DNA from: a virus
IMG/VR virus record: IMGVR_UViG_3300045996_001487
Location: 1-28,259 of that record
DNA length: 28,259 nt
Reading direction: 5' to 3' (one strand)
Positions 7,113 to 12,837 of the stretch are shown here, piece by piece (within the stretch, counting starts at the first letter, position 1; each line of letters starts with the position of its first letter). Both the position numbers and the translations under genes were made by a program. The notes beneath the pieces are model-generated. The model searched no databases. It was not told the origin of the DNA and worked only from the letters and a program-made list of their open reading frames with translations.

Positions 7113-7195
7113 GCGACAGCCAGCCAACCGATGAGCGTGATGACCACCAGGGCCATCAGCGCCCACGCCACGAGGTAGTCGAGGTCTGGCCTCAT
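7109..7195 (-). CDS. 28-residue membrane peptide
   Basis: A very short gene with start ATG 7195 and stop 7109, overlapping both neighbours by four bases. After a short charged start (MRPDLDY) almost the whole rest is one hydrophobic helix (VAWALMALVVITLIGWLAV). The double overlap keeps the reading continuous in the operon. Role unknown; early phage micro-proteins of this type often act on host membrane proteins, but nothing here shows that. Confidence 0.55.
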   Translation of the reverse strand: MRPDLDYLVAWALMALVVITLIGWLAVA

Positions 7196-7386
7196 GGCAC
7201 GAGGTCGCCCGAGCGCAGCAGCCGCTCGATCAGCTCGGCCGCGGTGTCGATGGGCATGACCACGCGCTCGCACGCGCTGCACACCTCGACGTCGAACGCA
7301 CCGAGGCGGCGCGGCGCCGACCACCGGCAGCTGCAGACATGCTCGCCCGCCAGGTGCCACGCCCTGATGACCTCGGTGTCGCTCAC
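7192..7386 (-). CDS. 64-residue zinc-ribbon-like protein
   Basis: GTG start at 7386 overlaps the regulator's stop (GTGA). It contains CSCRW near residues 18-22 and VCSACERVV near 36-44, so four cysteines in two pairs about 16 residues apart could hold one zinc. The C-terminal end is a helix (AAELIERLL). Family unknown; the second gene of the early operon. Confidence 0.6.
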   Translation of the reverse strand: MSDTEVIRAWHLAGEHVCSCRWSAPRRLGAFDVEVCSACERVVMPIDTAAELIERLLRSGDLVP

Positions 7387-7757
7387 GAGGCGTAGGCCTC
7401 GACGTCGGTGCGCCGAGCACGGCGCTCCTGGCCGACCCACGTGCTGGGGATGCGGCCGTCAGCGAGCAGGCGCTGCGCCGAGCGCTCGCTGATGTCGAAC
7501 ATGGCCGCGATGGCGCTGGCGTCCATGTCGTACACCAGGCCGGTGGCCTCCTCCTCGATGGCCAGGGCGCGCAGGCGGGCTTGGTGGTCGAGCAGGTCGG
7601 CCTCACGCACGCGCCGGCTGTTGCCGATGAGCTTGCTGGGCAGGTACCGCGGGTCGTCGGCCGGCAGGGCCATGCGCTTGTAGGTGGTCTGGCGGCTGAC
7701 CCCCAGGGCCTTGACCACCTCCTCGATGCGCAGCCAGCGCGTGCCGTGCGGTGTCAT
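7383..7757 (-). CDS. Double excisionase-like DNA-binding protein (Xis/Cro candidate)
   Basis: A 124-residue protein with two helix-turn-helix units. The first (about 9-50) reads RIEEVVKALGVSRQTTYKRM and the second (about 80-122) ASAIAAMFDISERSAQRLLA followed by a basic wing and RRTDVEAYAS, the usual end of HTH_17 excisionase domains. The ATG at 7757 follows GAGGGGG; the longer upstream reading crosses the promoter region. As first gene of the early lytic operon, opposite the repressor, it may act as Cro-like switch protein, as excisionase, or both. Two such domains in one chain is less usual than one. Confidence 0.75.
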   Translation of the reverse strand: MTPHGTRWLRIEEVVKALGVSRQTTYKRMALPADDPRYLPSKLIGNSRRVREADLLDHQARLRALAIEEEATGLVYDMDASAIAAMFDISERSAQRLLADGRIPSTWVGQERRARRTDVEAYAS

Positions 7758-7799
7758 GGTGGCCCCCTCGGTGGTGCGATTCGAACAGCGGCAGGGGCC

Positions 7800-7829
7800 A
7801 CCGTAAGGCCACGCGAGCGCCCGAGTCAA
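7800..7829 (-). promoter_or_regulatory. Early leftward promoter
   Basis: On the minus strand, -35 TTGACT (7824-7829) is separated by 18 bp from -10 TACGGT (7800-7805). It would start transcription about 35 bases before the regulator gene. A second GTCAAC sits 20 bp further upstream (7845-7850), so two copies of TTGAC lie two helical turns apart; these could be repressor operators overlapping the -35 box. Confidence 0.6.
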
Positions 7830-7929
7830 CGCCTGCGGCAGCGCGTCAACTACCGTCCAGGGCGGTGGCTGAGCAGGGGTGCTGTCGGGTAGGTGGTCGG
7901 TATGTCGCACCTCTTGAACACCTGTCAGC

Positions 7930-7942
7930 TAGGTTTCCACGC
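7930..7942 (+). promoter_or_regulatory. Candidate leaderless repressor promoter (-10)
   Basis: TAGGTT (7930-7935) is exactly seven bases before the repressor ATG and no ribosome site precedes that ATG. This is the spacing expected when transcription starts at the A of the start codon, giving a leaderless mRNA, as known for many actinobacterial genes and for lambda cI from PRM. No good -35 is visible. CACCT occurs twice just upstream (7904-7908 and 7917-7921 approximately) and may be an operator half-site. Confidence 0.5.
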
Positions 7943-8482
7943 ATGACGGATCACAACAGGCAGGCGGTAGCTCGAAAGGTTCGCGAGAGACGCGAACAGC
8001 TCGGGCTGTCGGTACGGCAAGCGGCTGCGCAGGCTGGCGTCACTCGGGCCACCTGGGCCGACGTCGAGGCCGGCAAGCGCGACCACATAAGAGTGCGCAC
8101 GCTCGACTCAATCGACAGGGCGCTGCGATTCAGACCGGGCACCTTGGCCGACCTAATCGGCGTGACCACTGCAGACTCACCGAGCGGTGAGCGGCGCATC
8201 ACGGTGGTGCTGGAGGTCAAGGCTGGCGATGAGGCCGAACACCTCAACGCACGCGAACAGCTCGTCAACTACGCCACGTCGCTCAGCAACTACGACGTGC
8301 AGCGCGTGCTCACGTACATTGACCGCTTGCCGCCACCGCCCGACATTGACCGATTCGTGCGTGAGGCAGTCGAGCGCACGCTGGCCGAGCTTCTAACAGC
8401 CAGCGGAAATCTCGACGCCATGCGAGACCTCATCGCAGCGCAGCCCCACGCTGCCAAATCCGCCCACAGAAAGGTGTCATAA
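7943..8482 (+). CDS. Xre-family immunity repressor
   Basis: A 179-residue protein. Residues 7-60 form a classic Xre/Cro-CI helix-turn-helix: VARKVRERREQLGLSVRQAA, then AGVTRATWADVEAGKRD and a final helix with SIDRALRF. The rest (about 85-179) is helical, without an S24 peptidase Ser-Lys pair, so it is not a LexA/CI-type self-cleaving repressor; induction must use another route. It begins the only plus-strand operon and stands back-to-back with the early operon, the usual place for an immunity repressor. It ends with TAA. Role is inferred from domain and position. Confidence 0.82.
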   Translation: MTDHNRQAVARKVRERREQLGLSVRQAAAQAGVTRATWADVEAGKRDHIRVRTLDSIDRALRFRPGTLADLIGVTTADSPSGERRITVVLEVKAGDEAEHLNAREQLVNYATSLSNYDVQRVLTYIDRLPPPPDIDRFVREAVERTLAELLTASGNLDAMRDLIAAQPHAAKSAHRKVS

Positions 8483-8486
8483 ACCC

Positions 8487-8858
8487 ATGGCACGAAAGTC
8501 AGACAGCATGCCCCAGGAAGCCAGGTTCGCAGCCTGTCGCTCGATGGGGCACGAATGGCACCACCAGCCGCCCATCGGGATCGATGATGCCGAAACGGGC
8601 GGCTGGTCCAAGCCATTCGGTGGCACCAGCTCGGCCGTTGGCTTGGGCTCGGTCTGTTCCATGTGCGGCACCGAGCGGCTGCGTTGGGTCCTGCGCTCGG
8701 GCGAATATCTGCCATGGCGGTATCGCCATCCTGATGGCTACGCCACGCATGGCGATGAGCGCATGACGTTGAGCGAATGGCGCACCACGCACATCAGCAC
8801 GCTGTTCCCTGACTTTCTTGCCAAGCCCAAGGCGCGCAAGCTGGCGGTGGCGTCATGA
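8487..8858 (+). CDS. Hypothetical protein with zinc-type Cys pairs
   Basis: A 123-residue protein starting four bases after the repressor stop. Cys17 with His22, and CSMC about 35 residues later, could form one zinc site (CRSMGHEWH...SVCSMCGTERLRW). The second half is rich in Trp, Tyr and His (EYLPWRYRHPDGY). The C-terminus ends in the basic KPKARK motif also found in the next gene. This resembles small zinc-ribbon proteins seen in actinobacteriophages; function unknown. Being co-transcribed with the repressor, it should be expressed in the prophage. Confidence 0.7.
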   Translation: MARKSDSMPQEARFAACRSMGHEWHHQPPIGIDDAETGGWSKPFGGTSSAVGLGSVCSMCGTERLRWVLRSGEYLPWRYRHPDGYATHGDERMTLSEWRTTHISTLFPDFLAKPKARKLAVAS

Positions 8859-9415
8859 GCGCCGACGTGACCGTGGCGATTGTGAGCGACGGCGCGGTGC
8901 GTGCCTACCATCGCAATGGCGGCGCGCTGGCCCAGGTGGCACAGCTCGCTGTTGCGGCCGACGTCGACCCCGCGGCCATGGCAGCAGCCATGGCCGACCT
9001 GGGCGACATGCTCGGCTGGCACGGTGCGGGCGGCATCGGTCAGCCGGCCGGTGCCGCTGGTAGGGCGGCGGGCGCTCTGCCAGCGGCACCACCGGCCGAG
9101 CTGCCCGTGGCCCACCCCGTTGCCGCCCAGCCACCTCGACGTAAGCCCAAGGCGCGCAAACGGCTGACGCCCGTGCAGGTGCAGACCATCCGCGATGAGG
9201 TGCTGGCCGTCGTGCGTGGGAAACCTGGCATTCTGCGCAGCGAGGTCGCCCGCATCGTTGACGCTGACCCCGCGGTGGTCAAGCGGTGCACCGATTGGCT
9301 GCTGGCCCATGACGTCATCGACGCGGCCGTGGTGCCCGGCGTGCGGGCTCGTGGCCCTGGCGGTGGCCACGGGTTGTTTGCTCGAATGGTGCAACCTGAC
9401 GCGCAGGTGTCGTAG
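8855..9415 (+). CDS. Hypothetical protein with C-terminal winged-helix-like domain
   Basis: A 186-residue protein; ATG 8855 overlaps the previous stop (ATGA). The N-terminal 55 residues are Ala-rich, a Pro/Ala linker follows (about 60-95), and the last 80 residues look like a winged helix: LTPVQVQTIRDEVLAVVR, PGILRSEVARIVDADPAVVK, WLLAHDVI. The basic patch RKPKARKR precedes it and is encoded by a 17-bp DNA repeat shared with the previous gene. A DNA-binding or lysogeny-control role is plausible, not shown. Confidence 0.65.
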   Translation: MSADVTVAIVSDGAVRAYHRNGGALAQVAQLAVAADVDPAAMAAAMADLGDMLGWHGAGGIGQPAGAAGRAAGALPAAPPAELPVAHPVAAQPPRRKPKARKRLTPVQVQTIRDEVLAVVRGKPGILRSEVARIVDADPAVVKRCTDWLLAHDVIDAAVVPGVRARGPGGGHGLFARMVQPDAQVS

Positions 9416-9426
9416 CGTCCGTCAGC

Positions 9427-9702
9427 ATGTCAATGCACGAGGGAGACCGCCAGCAGCCGCCCGCAGCTGGCAGACCGGAACGACCACCGAGGCGCCCGCC
9501 TGGCACGCTGGTGGTGTACCTCGACCCCGTGCACCTGACCCGCGTGCGCACGCTGGTGGTCCACATGGTCGACGCCATCGATGACCACCACGGGGGCGGC
9601 GGTGGTGACGGCCACCTGCTGCGCGGCACGCACGAGCTGCGCGCCGAGCTGGTCGAAACGCTCGACCGCCTCGATGAGGCCCGGCGCCGTGGCCAGCGTT
9701 GA
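9427..9702 (+). CDS. 91-residue hypothetical protein
   Basis: No family recognised. The first 25 residues are Pro/Arg-rich, a helical segment follows (VYLDPVHLTRVRTLVVHMVD), then a Gly/His-rich loop (HHGGGGGDGH) and a charged C-terminal helix (LRAELVETLDRLDEARRR). There is no ribosome site before ATG 9427; an in-frame ATG two codons later is an alternative. The stop overlaps the next TTG start, which supports the reading frame. Confidence 0.55.
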   Translation: MSMHEGDRQQPPAAGRPERPPRRPPGTLVVYLDPVHLTRVRTLVVHMVDAIDDHHGGGGGDGHLLRGTHELRAELVETLDRLDEARRRGQR

Positions 9703-9899
9703 ACGTCGCGCTGTGCGTTGCGGCGGTCGTCGCGGTCACGGTGGCGTGCACCTGGCTGGGGTGCCGTGAGGTGGGCGACGTCGGCCTGCAGCGCATCAGC
9801 ACGATGCCACCGCCTCGACGGCCGGCGCCGCCCGCTCGCGTGACCTGGCGCGACCTCGTGCCCAGCCTCGTGGTGCTCGTGCTGGCGGTGGTGGCGTGA
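9699..9899 (+). CDS. 66-residue membrane protein with hydrophobic ends
   Basis: The TTG start at 9699 overlaps the previous stop (TTGA) and its own stop overlaps the following GTG start. A hydrophobic N-terminal helix (VALCVAAVVAVTVACTWLGC) and a hydrophobic C-terminal end (LVPSLVVLVLAVVA) flank a Pro/Arg-rich middle. It is either a two-pass protein or a lipid-anchored one (the Cys near residue 22 could be a lipobox, but the motif is poor). With the next gene it makes a pair of small membrane proteins in the repressor operon. Confidence 0.58.
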   Translation: MNVALCVAAVVAVTVACTWLGCREVGDVGLQRISTMPPPRRPAPPARVTWRDLVPSLVVLVLAVVA

Positions 9900-10198
9900 C
9901 CACGCTGCTGCTGCTCGTGGTGGTGGTCAGCACGTCGGTGGTCAGCTCGGTGCTGTTCATGCGCTCGACGCGCTCGTGGCGGCAGCTCACCGCTGAGCTG
10001 ACCACTGAGCTGGTGTGCCTGCAGCGCGTCAACGATGCGCTGCTGCAGCGGCTGGCCGCGCTGCAGCCGTGCGAGGTCTGCGGCCGGCCGCTGGCCGAGG
10101 GCGACAGCGCCATGGTGCGCCTCGGGCCTGATGGCTACGACGTGGTGGCCCACGGGCTGTGCCTCGGGCCGATGCCCGGCCAGCGGCAGGGCTACTAG
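9896..10198 (+). CDS. Membrane-anchored protein with coiled coil and CxxC
   Basis: A 100-residue protein from GTG 9896 (overlap with the previous stop). Residues 3-22 are a transmembrane anchor (LLLLVVVVSTSVVSSVLF), 28-57 a likely coiled coil (RQLTAELTTELVCLQRVNDA...), and the C-terminal part has CEVCGRPL and a later His/Cys (VVAHGLC), a probable zinc knuckle facing the cytoplasm. As last gene of the repressor operon it should be made in lysogens; superinfection exclusion is a reasonable guess only. Confidence 0.65.
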   Translation: MTTLLLLVVVVSTSVVSSVLFMRSTRSWRQLTAELTTELVCLQRVNDALLQRLAALQPCEVCGRPLAEGDSAMVRLGPDGYDVVAHGLCLGPMPGQRQGY

Positions 10199-10205
10199 CT
10201 CTCGC

Positions 10206-10281
10206 GGGCCGTGTGCTGCTGGCGCAGCGGTGGGGATTTAAACCCCCGCGTCGCCCGGTTCGATCCCGGCACGGTCCACCA
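10206..10281 (+). tRNA. Degenerate tRNA-like element (UUA anticodon loop) or tRNA-derived att site
   Basis: A near-complete cloverleaf can be drawn. Acceptor stem GGGCCGT (10206-10212) pairs with ACGGTCC (10271-10277) in all seven positions (one G-U), followed by encoded ACCA (10278-10281). D stem GCTG/CAGC (10215-10218/10225-10228) has four pairs but a six-base loop. The anticodon stem GGGG/CCCC carries loop ATTTAAA (10236-10242), giving anticodon UUA, which would read the UAA stop. The T loop TTCGATC (10259-10265) is normal, but the T stem has an extra C or a C-C mismatch. Positions 8-9 and 14 are not canonical. It may be a decayed tRNA, an unusual suppressor tRNA, or an integration core copied from a host tRNA. 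Confidence 0.4.
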
Positions 10282-10498
10282 CCACGCTGCCCACGATGGC
10301 CAGCGCGCCACCGCCGAGGTGGTCGAGCACGGCGCCGCGCAGGTCGCTGTCATCGCGGGCGGTCATCACGTCGATGGTGCGCCCGTCGCTGAGCAGAAAC
10401 CTGACGCGCTGCTCGCGCCACGTGGCCACCAGCGCGCCGTCAGCCTCAACGATGAGCGGCCACCGCTCGCTGCCGGGCTTGGGCTTGCGCTCAGCCAT
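10238..10498 (-). CDS. 86-residue hypothetical protein ending in the tRNA-like element
   Basis: ATG 10498 overlaps the previous gene's stop. The protein has a beta-rich middle (ALVATWREQRVRFLLSDGR, then TIDVMTARDDSDLR) and a short helix; family unknown. Its last codons (DRAGIEPGDAGV) are the antisense reading of the T arm and acceptor of the tRNA-like element, a peptide typical of frames that run through tRNA genes. If that element is an attachment core, integration would change the C-terminus. Confidence 0.55.
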   Translation of the reverse strand: MAERKPKPGSERWPLIVEADGALVATWREQRVRFLLSDGRTIDVMTARDDSDLRGAVLDHLGGGALAIVGSVVVDRAGIEPGDAGV

Positions 10499-10709
10499 GG
10501 CCGTGCATCAGCTTGCCGATGTCGCGCATGCGGTCGAGTACGACGTCAATGCCATCGGCGTAGCCCTGGTGGTACTCGCACAGGTGACCGCGCCAGGTGT
10601 CGGCCGAGCAGCAGCCGCCTGGCTGCAGCGCTTGCGACTCGGCCACCAGCACGTTGCGCCATGCCACCTCGGCGGCGGCGACCAGCTCGCTGATGGACGG
10701 CGGTTCCAT
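10491..10709 (-). CDS. 72-residue hypothetical protein
   Basis: A mostly helical small protein: ISELVAAAEVAWRNVLVAES, a Cys-rich middle (GCCSADTW...LCEYHQGY) and VVLDRMRDIGKLMHGHG at the end. Two Cys plus a later Cys/His could bind metal. ATG 10709 lies just after the upstream stop (10711) and its stop overlaps the next start by eight bases. Similar short proteins often fill actinophage early regions; function unknown. Confidence 0.58.
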   Translation of the reverse strand: MEPPSISELVAAAEVAWRNVLVAESQALQPGGCCSADTWRGHLCEYHQGYADGIDVVLDRMRDIGKLMHGHG

Positions 10710-10710
10710 A

Positions 10711-10863
10711 TCACCGTCCCCATTTCGTCATCGCGGCATCGAGCGCCCGCTGTCGAGCGCGCTCGATCGCGTCGGGATCGGCCAGGGTTCGGCGAGCAGT
10801 CCGCCATGCCTCCATCGCGTCGTCGTAGTCGCTGAACGGCGGTCCATCAGCGCCCTCAGCCAC
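10711..10863 (-). CDS. 50-residue hypothetical protein
   Basis: GTG 10863 overlaps the end of the preceding gene by eight bases; the longer open frame upstream is a shadow. The protein is charged and helical (YDDAMEAWRTARRTLADPDA, then IERARQRALDAAM). No motif is recognised. Confidence 0.5.
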   Translation of the reverse strand: MAEGADGPPFSDYDDAMEAWRTARRTLADPDAIERARQRALDAAMTKWGR

Positions 10864-11170
10864 GGCCGTGATCCGGGCACGCGGGGTCATTGCACTGGCC
10901 GGCCAGCATGTCGCTGAGGGCGCCGCTGCCACCGCAGGCCGAGCACGCGCCGACGCGCCCCAGCACGATGTCGAGCGTGGTGCCGCCACCGAGGCAGACC
11001 GCGCAGGCCTCATGCTCGATGGCAGCCGAGGGCGACGGCCAGACCTTGCGCTCGGTCTCGCTGGCCTGACCCCACTGCGGAAACAGGGCGCGCAACCGGG
11101 CCAGCGTTTTGCCGGTGGGCGCTGGCGCGGTGCGCCACCTGCCATCGCGGTGGCCCTCTGCCTCAGCCAC
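10856..11170 (-). CDS. DnaJ-like zinc-ribbon protein
   Basis: A 104-residue protein with GTG start at 11170 preceded by GGAG. Its second half carries CAVCLGGG, then CSACGGSG about 18 residues later, and CNDPACPDH near the end, a repeated CxxCxGxG pattern like the zinc domain of DnaJ. Similar small zinc-ribbon proteins are common in actinophages; the client is unknown. The N-terminal part is Arg-rich and helical (LARLRALFPQW). Confidence 0.68.
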   Translation of the reverse strand: MAEAEGHRDGRWRTAPAPTGKTLARLRALFPQWGQASETERKVWPSPSAAIEHEACAVCLGGGTTLDIVLGRVGACSACGGSGALSDMLAGQCNDPACPDHGRG

Positions 11171-11324
11171 GGCGCTCGACCTCCTCGGGCTTGCGCTCGT
11201 GGCGGTCGCGCTCGTCCAGCACCACCCGCGTGATGGCGCGGGCGGCCTTGGGCATCAGCCAGACCGCCAGCGCGATGACCACGGCCGCCAACAGCAGCAG
11301 GTTGTAGGCCCCCAGCGCGCTCAT
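11163..11324 (-). CDS. 53-residue membrane protein behind the integrase
   Basis: ATG 11324 overlaps the integrase stop (ATGA). One transmembrane helix (YNLLLLAAVVIALAVWLM, about 7-24) is followed by a basic, charged tail of about 28 residues. No family recognised. The tight coupling to integrase suggests that both are made together. Confidence 0.6.
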   Translation of the reverse strand: MSALGAYNLLLLAAVVIALAVWLMPKAARAITRVVLDERDRHERKPEEVERRG

Positions 11325-12448
11325 GCCGCCACCTCGCCCATCAGCTCATCGACCAGCGCGCCGGTGTCGACGTCGGTGGTGTCGTGCACGTACAGCCGCG
11401 TGACCAGCACGAGGTCGACGTGGCCCAGGAACGCGGCCACCTTGGTCAGGTTGCGCGTGGCCTCGTACAGCAGCGACCCCGCGGTGTGCCGCAGGCCGTG
11501 CGGGTTGACGTAGGCCACGCCCGAGCGCTCGCACGCCATGCGCAGCGACTGCTGCACGCCTCGACGGGCCAACGGCGTAGTGAGGGCGCGCCGCTTGGTG
11601 GCCTTGGTCGAGCAGACCAGCACGGCGTCGGGGTGCGCCTGGCGGTGCTCGTCCAGGGCGGCCATCAGCATGCGCGGCAGGTTGGTCAGCGTGCGCCGGC
11701 TGCTGCGGGTTTTCAGCTTGGGCGTGAGCGTGGCGTGCTCGGTGGCCTGCTGGCGCACCGTGATGGTGCGCTCCTCGATGTTGACGTCAGCCCACGCCAG
11801 GCCCAGCGCCTCACCGATGCGCAGGCCGGCGTGCAGCATCAGCAGGCAGGCCACGTGGGGGTCGGTGAGGTCGGCGCGCAGGTACTTGGTCAGCAGCACG
11901 GTGTCGGTGAGGTCGAGGAACCGCGGCGCCTCGCTGCCGGCCGCGTTGAACGTGGCCACCTTGACGCCGGCCAGCGGGTTGGCCGTGGCCTTGCCGTGGT
12001 CGACCGCCCACTGCAGCACGGGGTTGAGGGCCTTGCGCCAGGCGCCGATGGTCGAGGCCTTGATGCCGGCCGCGGCCATGCGCGACATGACCAGCTCGAT
12101 GTCGTCGCGGGTGAGGTCGGCCACGGGCTTGTCACCAACCTCGACCACGAGGCGGTCGACGGCGCGGTGGTAGCGCACCACGGTGGCCTCGGCGCGCACG
12201 CCACGCCGGCTGACGAACAGCTCGACCAGGCCGCTGAGCATGGCCGTGCGGTCGGCCGCGGCGCCCGCCTGGGCGGCCTTGATCTGCGCGTCACGGGCAG
12301 CAGCGGCCAGCTTGCGGTTGGCGCCTCGGGCTTTCATCGGGCGGCCATTGATGCGGTACTGCCACAGCCACATGGGCTTGCCGTCAGGCCCGAGGCGGCC
12401 GGCCTCGGGCTTACAGCTGCCGGCTGTGATGTCGAGCGATGCGCTCAT
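11321..12448 (-). CDS. int: Tyrosine-type site-specific integrase
   Basis: A 375-residue phage integrase. The catalytic set is complete: Arg210 (HAGLRIGEALGL), Lys246 (PKLKTRSSRRTL), His317 and Arg320 (PHGLRHT), His343 (LGHVD) and Tyr353 (RLYVH). Residues 27-55 (WLWQYRINGRPMKA...) fit the N-terminal arm-binding domain and about 70-155 the core-binding SAM-like domain. ATG 12448 was chosen over GTG 12481 because AGGAG lies upstream of it. Two TGGGGTAG repeats lie immediately upstream of the start and four more lie about 185 bp further away, probably arm-type binding sites. It joins phage and host DNA; attB cannot be read from this window. Confidence 0.93.
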   Translation of the reverse strand: MSASLDITAGSCKPEAGRLGPDGKPMWLWQYRINGRPMKARGANRKLAAAARDAQIKAAQAGAAADRTAMLSGLVELFVSRRGVRAEATVVRYHRAVDRLVVEVGDKPVADLTRDDIELVMSRMAAAGIKASTIGAWRKALNPVLQWAVDHGKATANPLAGVKVATFNAAGSEAPRFLDLTDTVLLTKYLRADLTDPHVACLLMLHAGLRIGEALGLAWADVNIEERTITVRQQATEHATLTPKLKTRSSRRTLTNLPRMLMAALDEHRQAHPDAVLVCSTKATKRRALTTPLARRGVQQSLRMACERSGVAYVNPHGLRHTAGSLLYEATRNLTKVAAFLGHVDLVLVTRLYVHDTTDVDTGALVDELMGEVAA

Positions 12449-12450
12449 GT

Positions 12451-12697
12451 TGGGGTAGCTCCTGGGGTAGTTCCACGTCACCAGGCTGGCGTTGGGCTTG
12501 ACAGCCGTATCAGGGCCGCTAGCGCATATGGCCAGGTAGTTGACGTGATGTCGGGGTGAGCGACCATCCTACCAGGGCGGCCCGTGCTACTTGTAGGAAT
12601 GCGCTGTCAACCCCGTTGCCGCAGGTCAGGGGCCTACTCGTCCTCGCTGGGGTAGCCCGGTGGGGTAGTTCCAGGCGCTGGGGTAGCCCTGGGGTAG
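12451..12697. other. Candidate attP with six arm-type repeats
   Basis: TGGGGTAG occurs, all in one orientation, at 12451, 12463, 12648, 12661, 12679 and 12690; copies 2 and 4 extend to TGGGGTAGTTCCA. Two groups flank a 177-bp centre that is non-coding for most of its length and holds an imperfect inverted repeat (CATCCTACCAG near 12565, CTTGTAGGAATG near 12590) and TTGACAGC at 12498 with its inverse at 12603. The arrangement is like attP regions of tyrosine integrases, with arm sites at both sides of a core. A TTGACA on the minus strand (12605-12610), with a weak TAGCAC 15 bp on, could be the integrase promoter. Confidence 0.55.
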
Positions 12698-12837
12698 CGG
12701 CCCGAGGCCTGCAGCTGCCCCTCGATGCGGGCGACGCGCTCGCGCACCTTGACCACGGCGCGGGCCAGCCCGAACAGCACGCTGACCAGCGCGCCGATGA
12801 GCGCCAGGGCAAGGTCGGCGCGGTCCAGGCCGCGCCC
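12634..12837 (-). CDS. Small membrane ORF continuing in frame after the lipoprotein's TAG
   Basis: The open frame directly follows the TAG at 12838 and runs 67 codons to TAG 12634. It encodes a hydrophobic segment (LALALIGALVSVLFGLARAV), a charged helix (VKVRERVARIEGQLQ) and a Tyr/Pro-rich tail coded by the arm-type repeats. No ATG, GTG or TTG precedes the hydrophobic segment; the first GTG is inside it. Translation would need TAG read-through, an unusual start such as CTG, or a start I cannot see. Codon use and amino-acid pattern look real. Boundaries are uncertain. Confidence 0.4.
   Translation of the reverse strand, partial: GRGLDRADLALALIGALVSVLFGLARAVVKVRERVARIEGQLQASGRYPRATPAPGTTPPGYPSEDE

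Noticed and set aside
10230-10250. GGGGATTTAAACCCCC read on the opposite strand as a tRNA T arm (GGGGGTTTAAATCCCC)
   Set aside because: No matching acceptor and D stems were found on the minus strand, whereas the plus strand gives a seven-pair acceptor stem.
11384-12559. A 391-codon plus-strand frame opposite the integrase
   Set aside because: The integrase on the other strand has all six catalytic residues; this frame is a shadow.
12519-12812. A 97-codon minus ORF beside the integrase
   Set aside because: Its composition (Arg/Ser/Pro/Trp-rich) is that of a shadow frame, and the neighbouring frame gives a normal membrane protein pattern.
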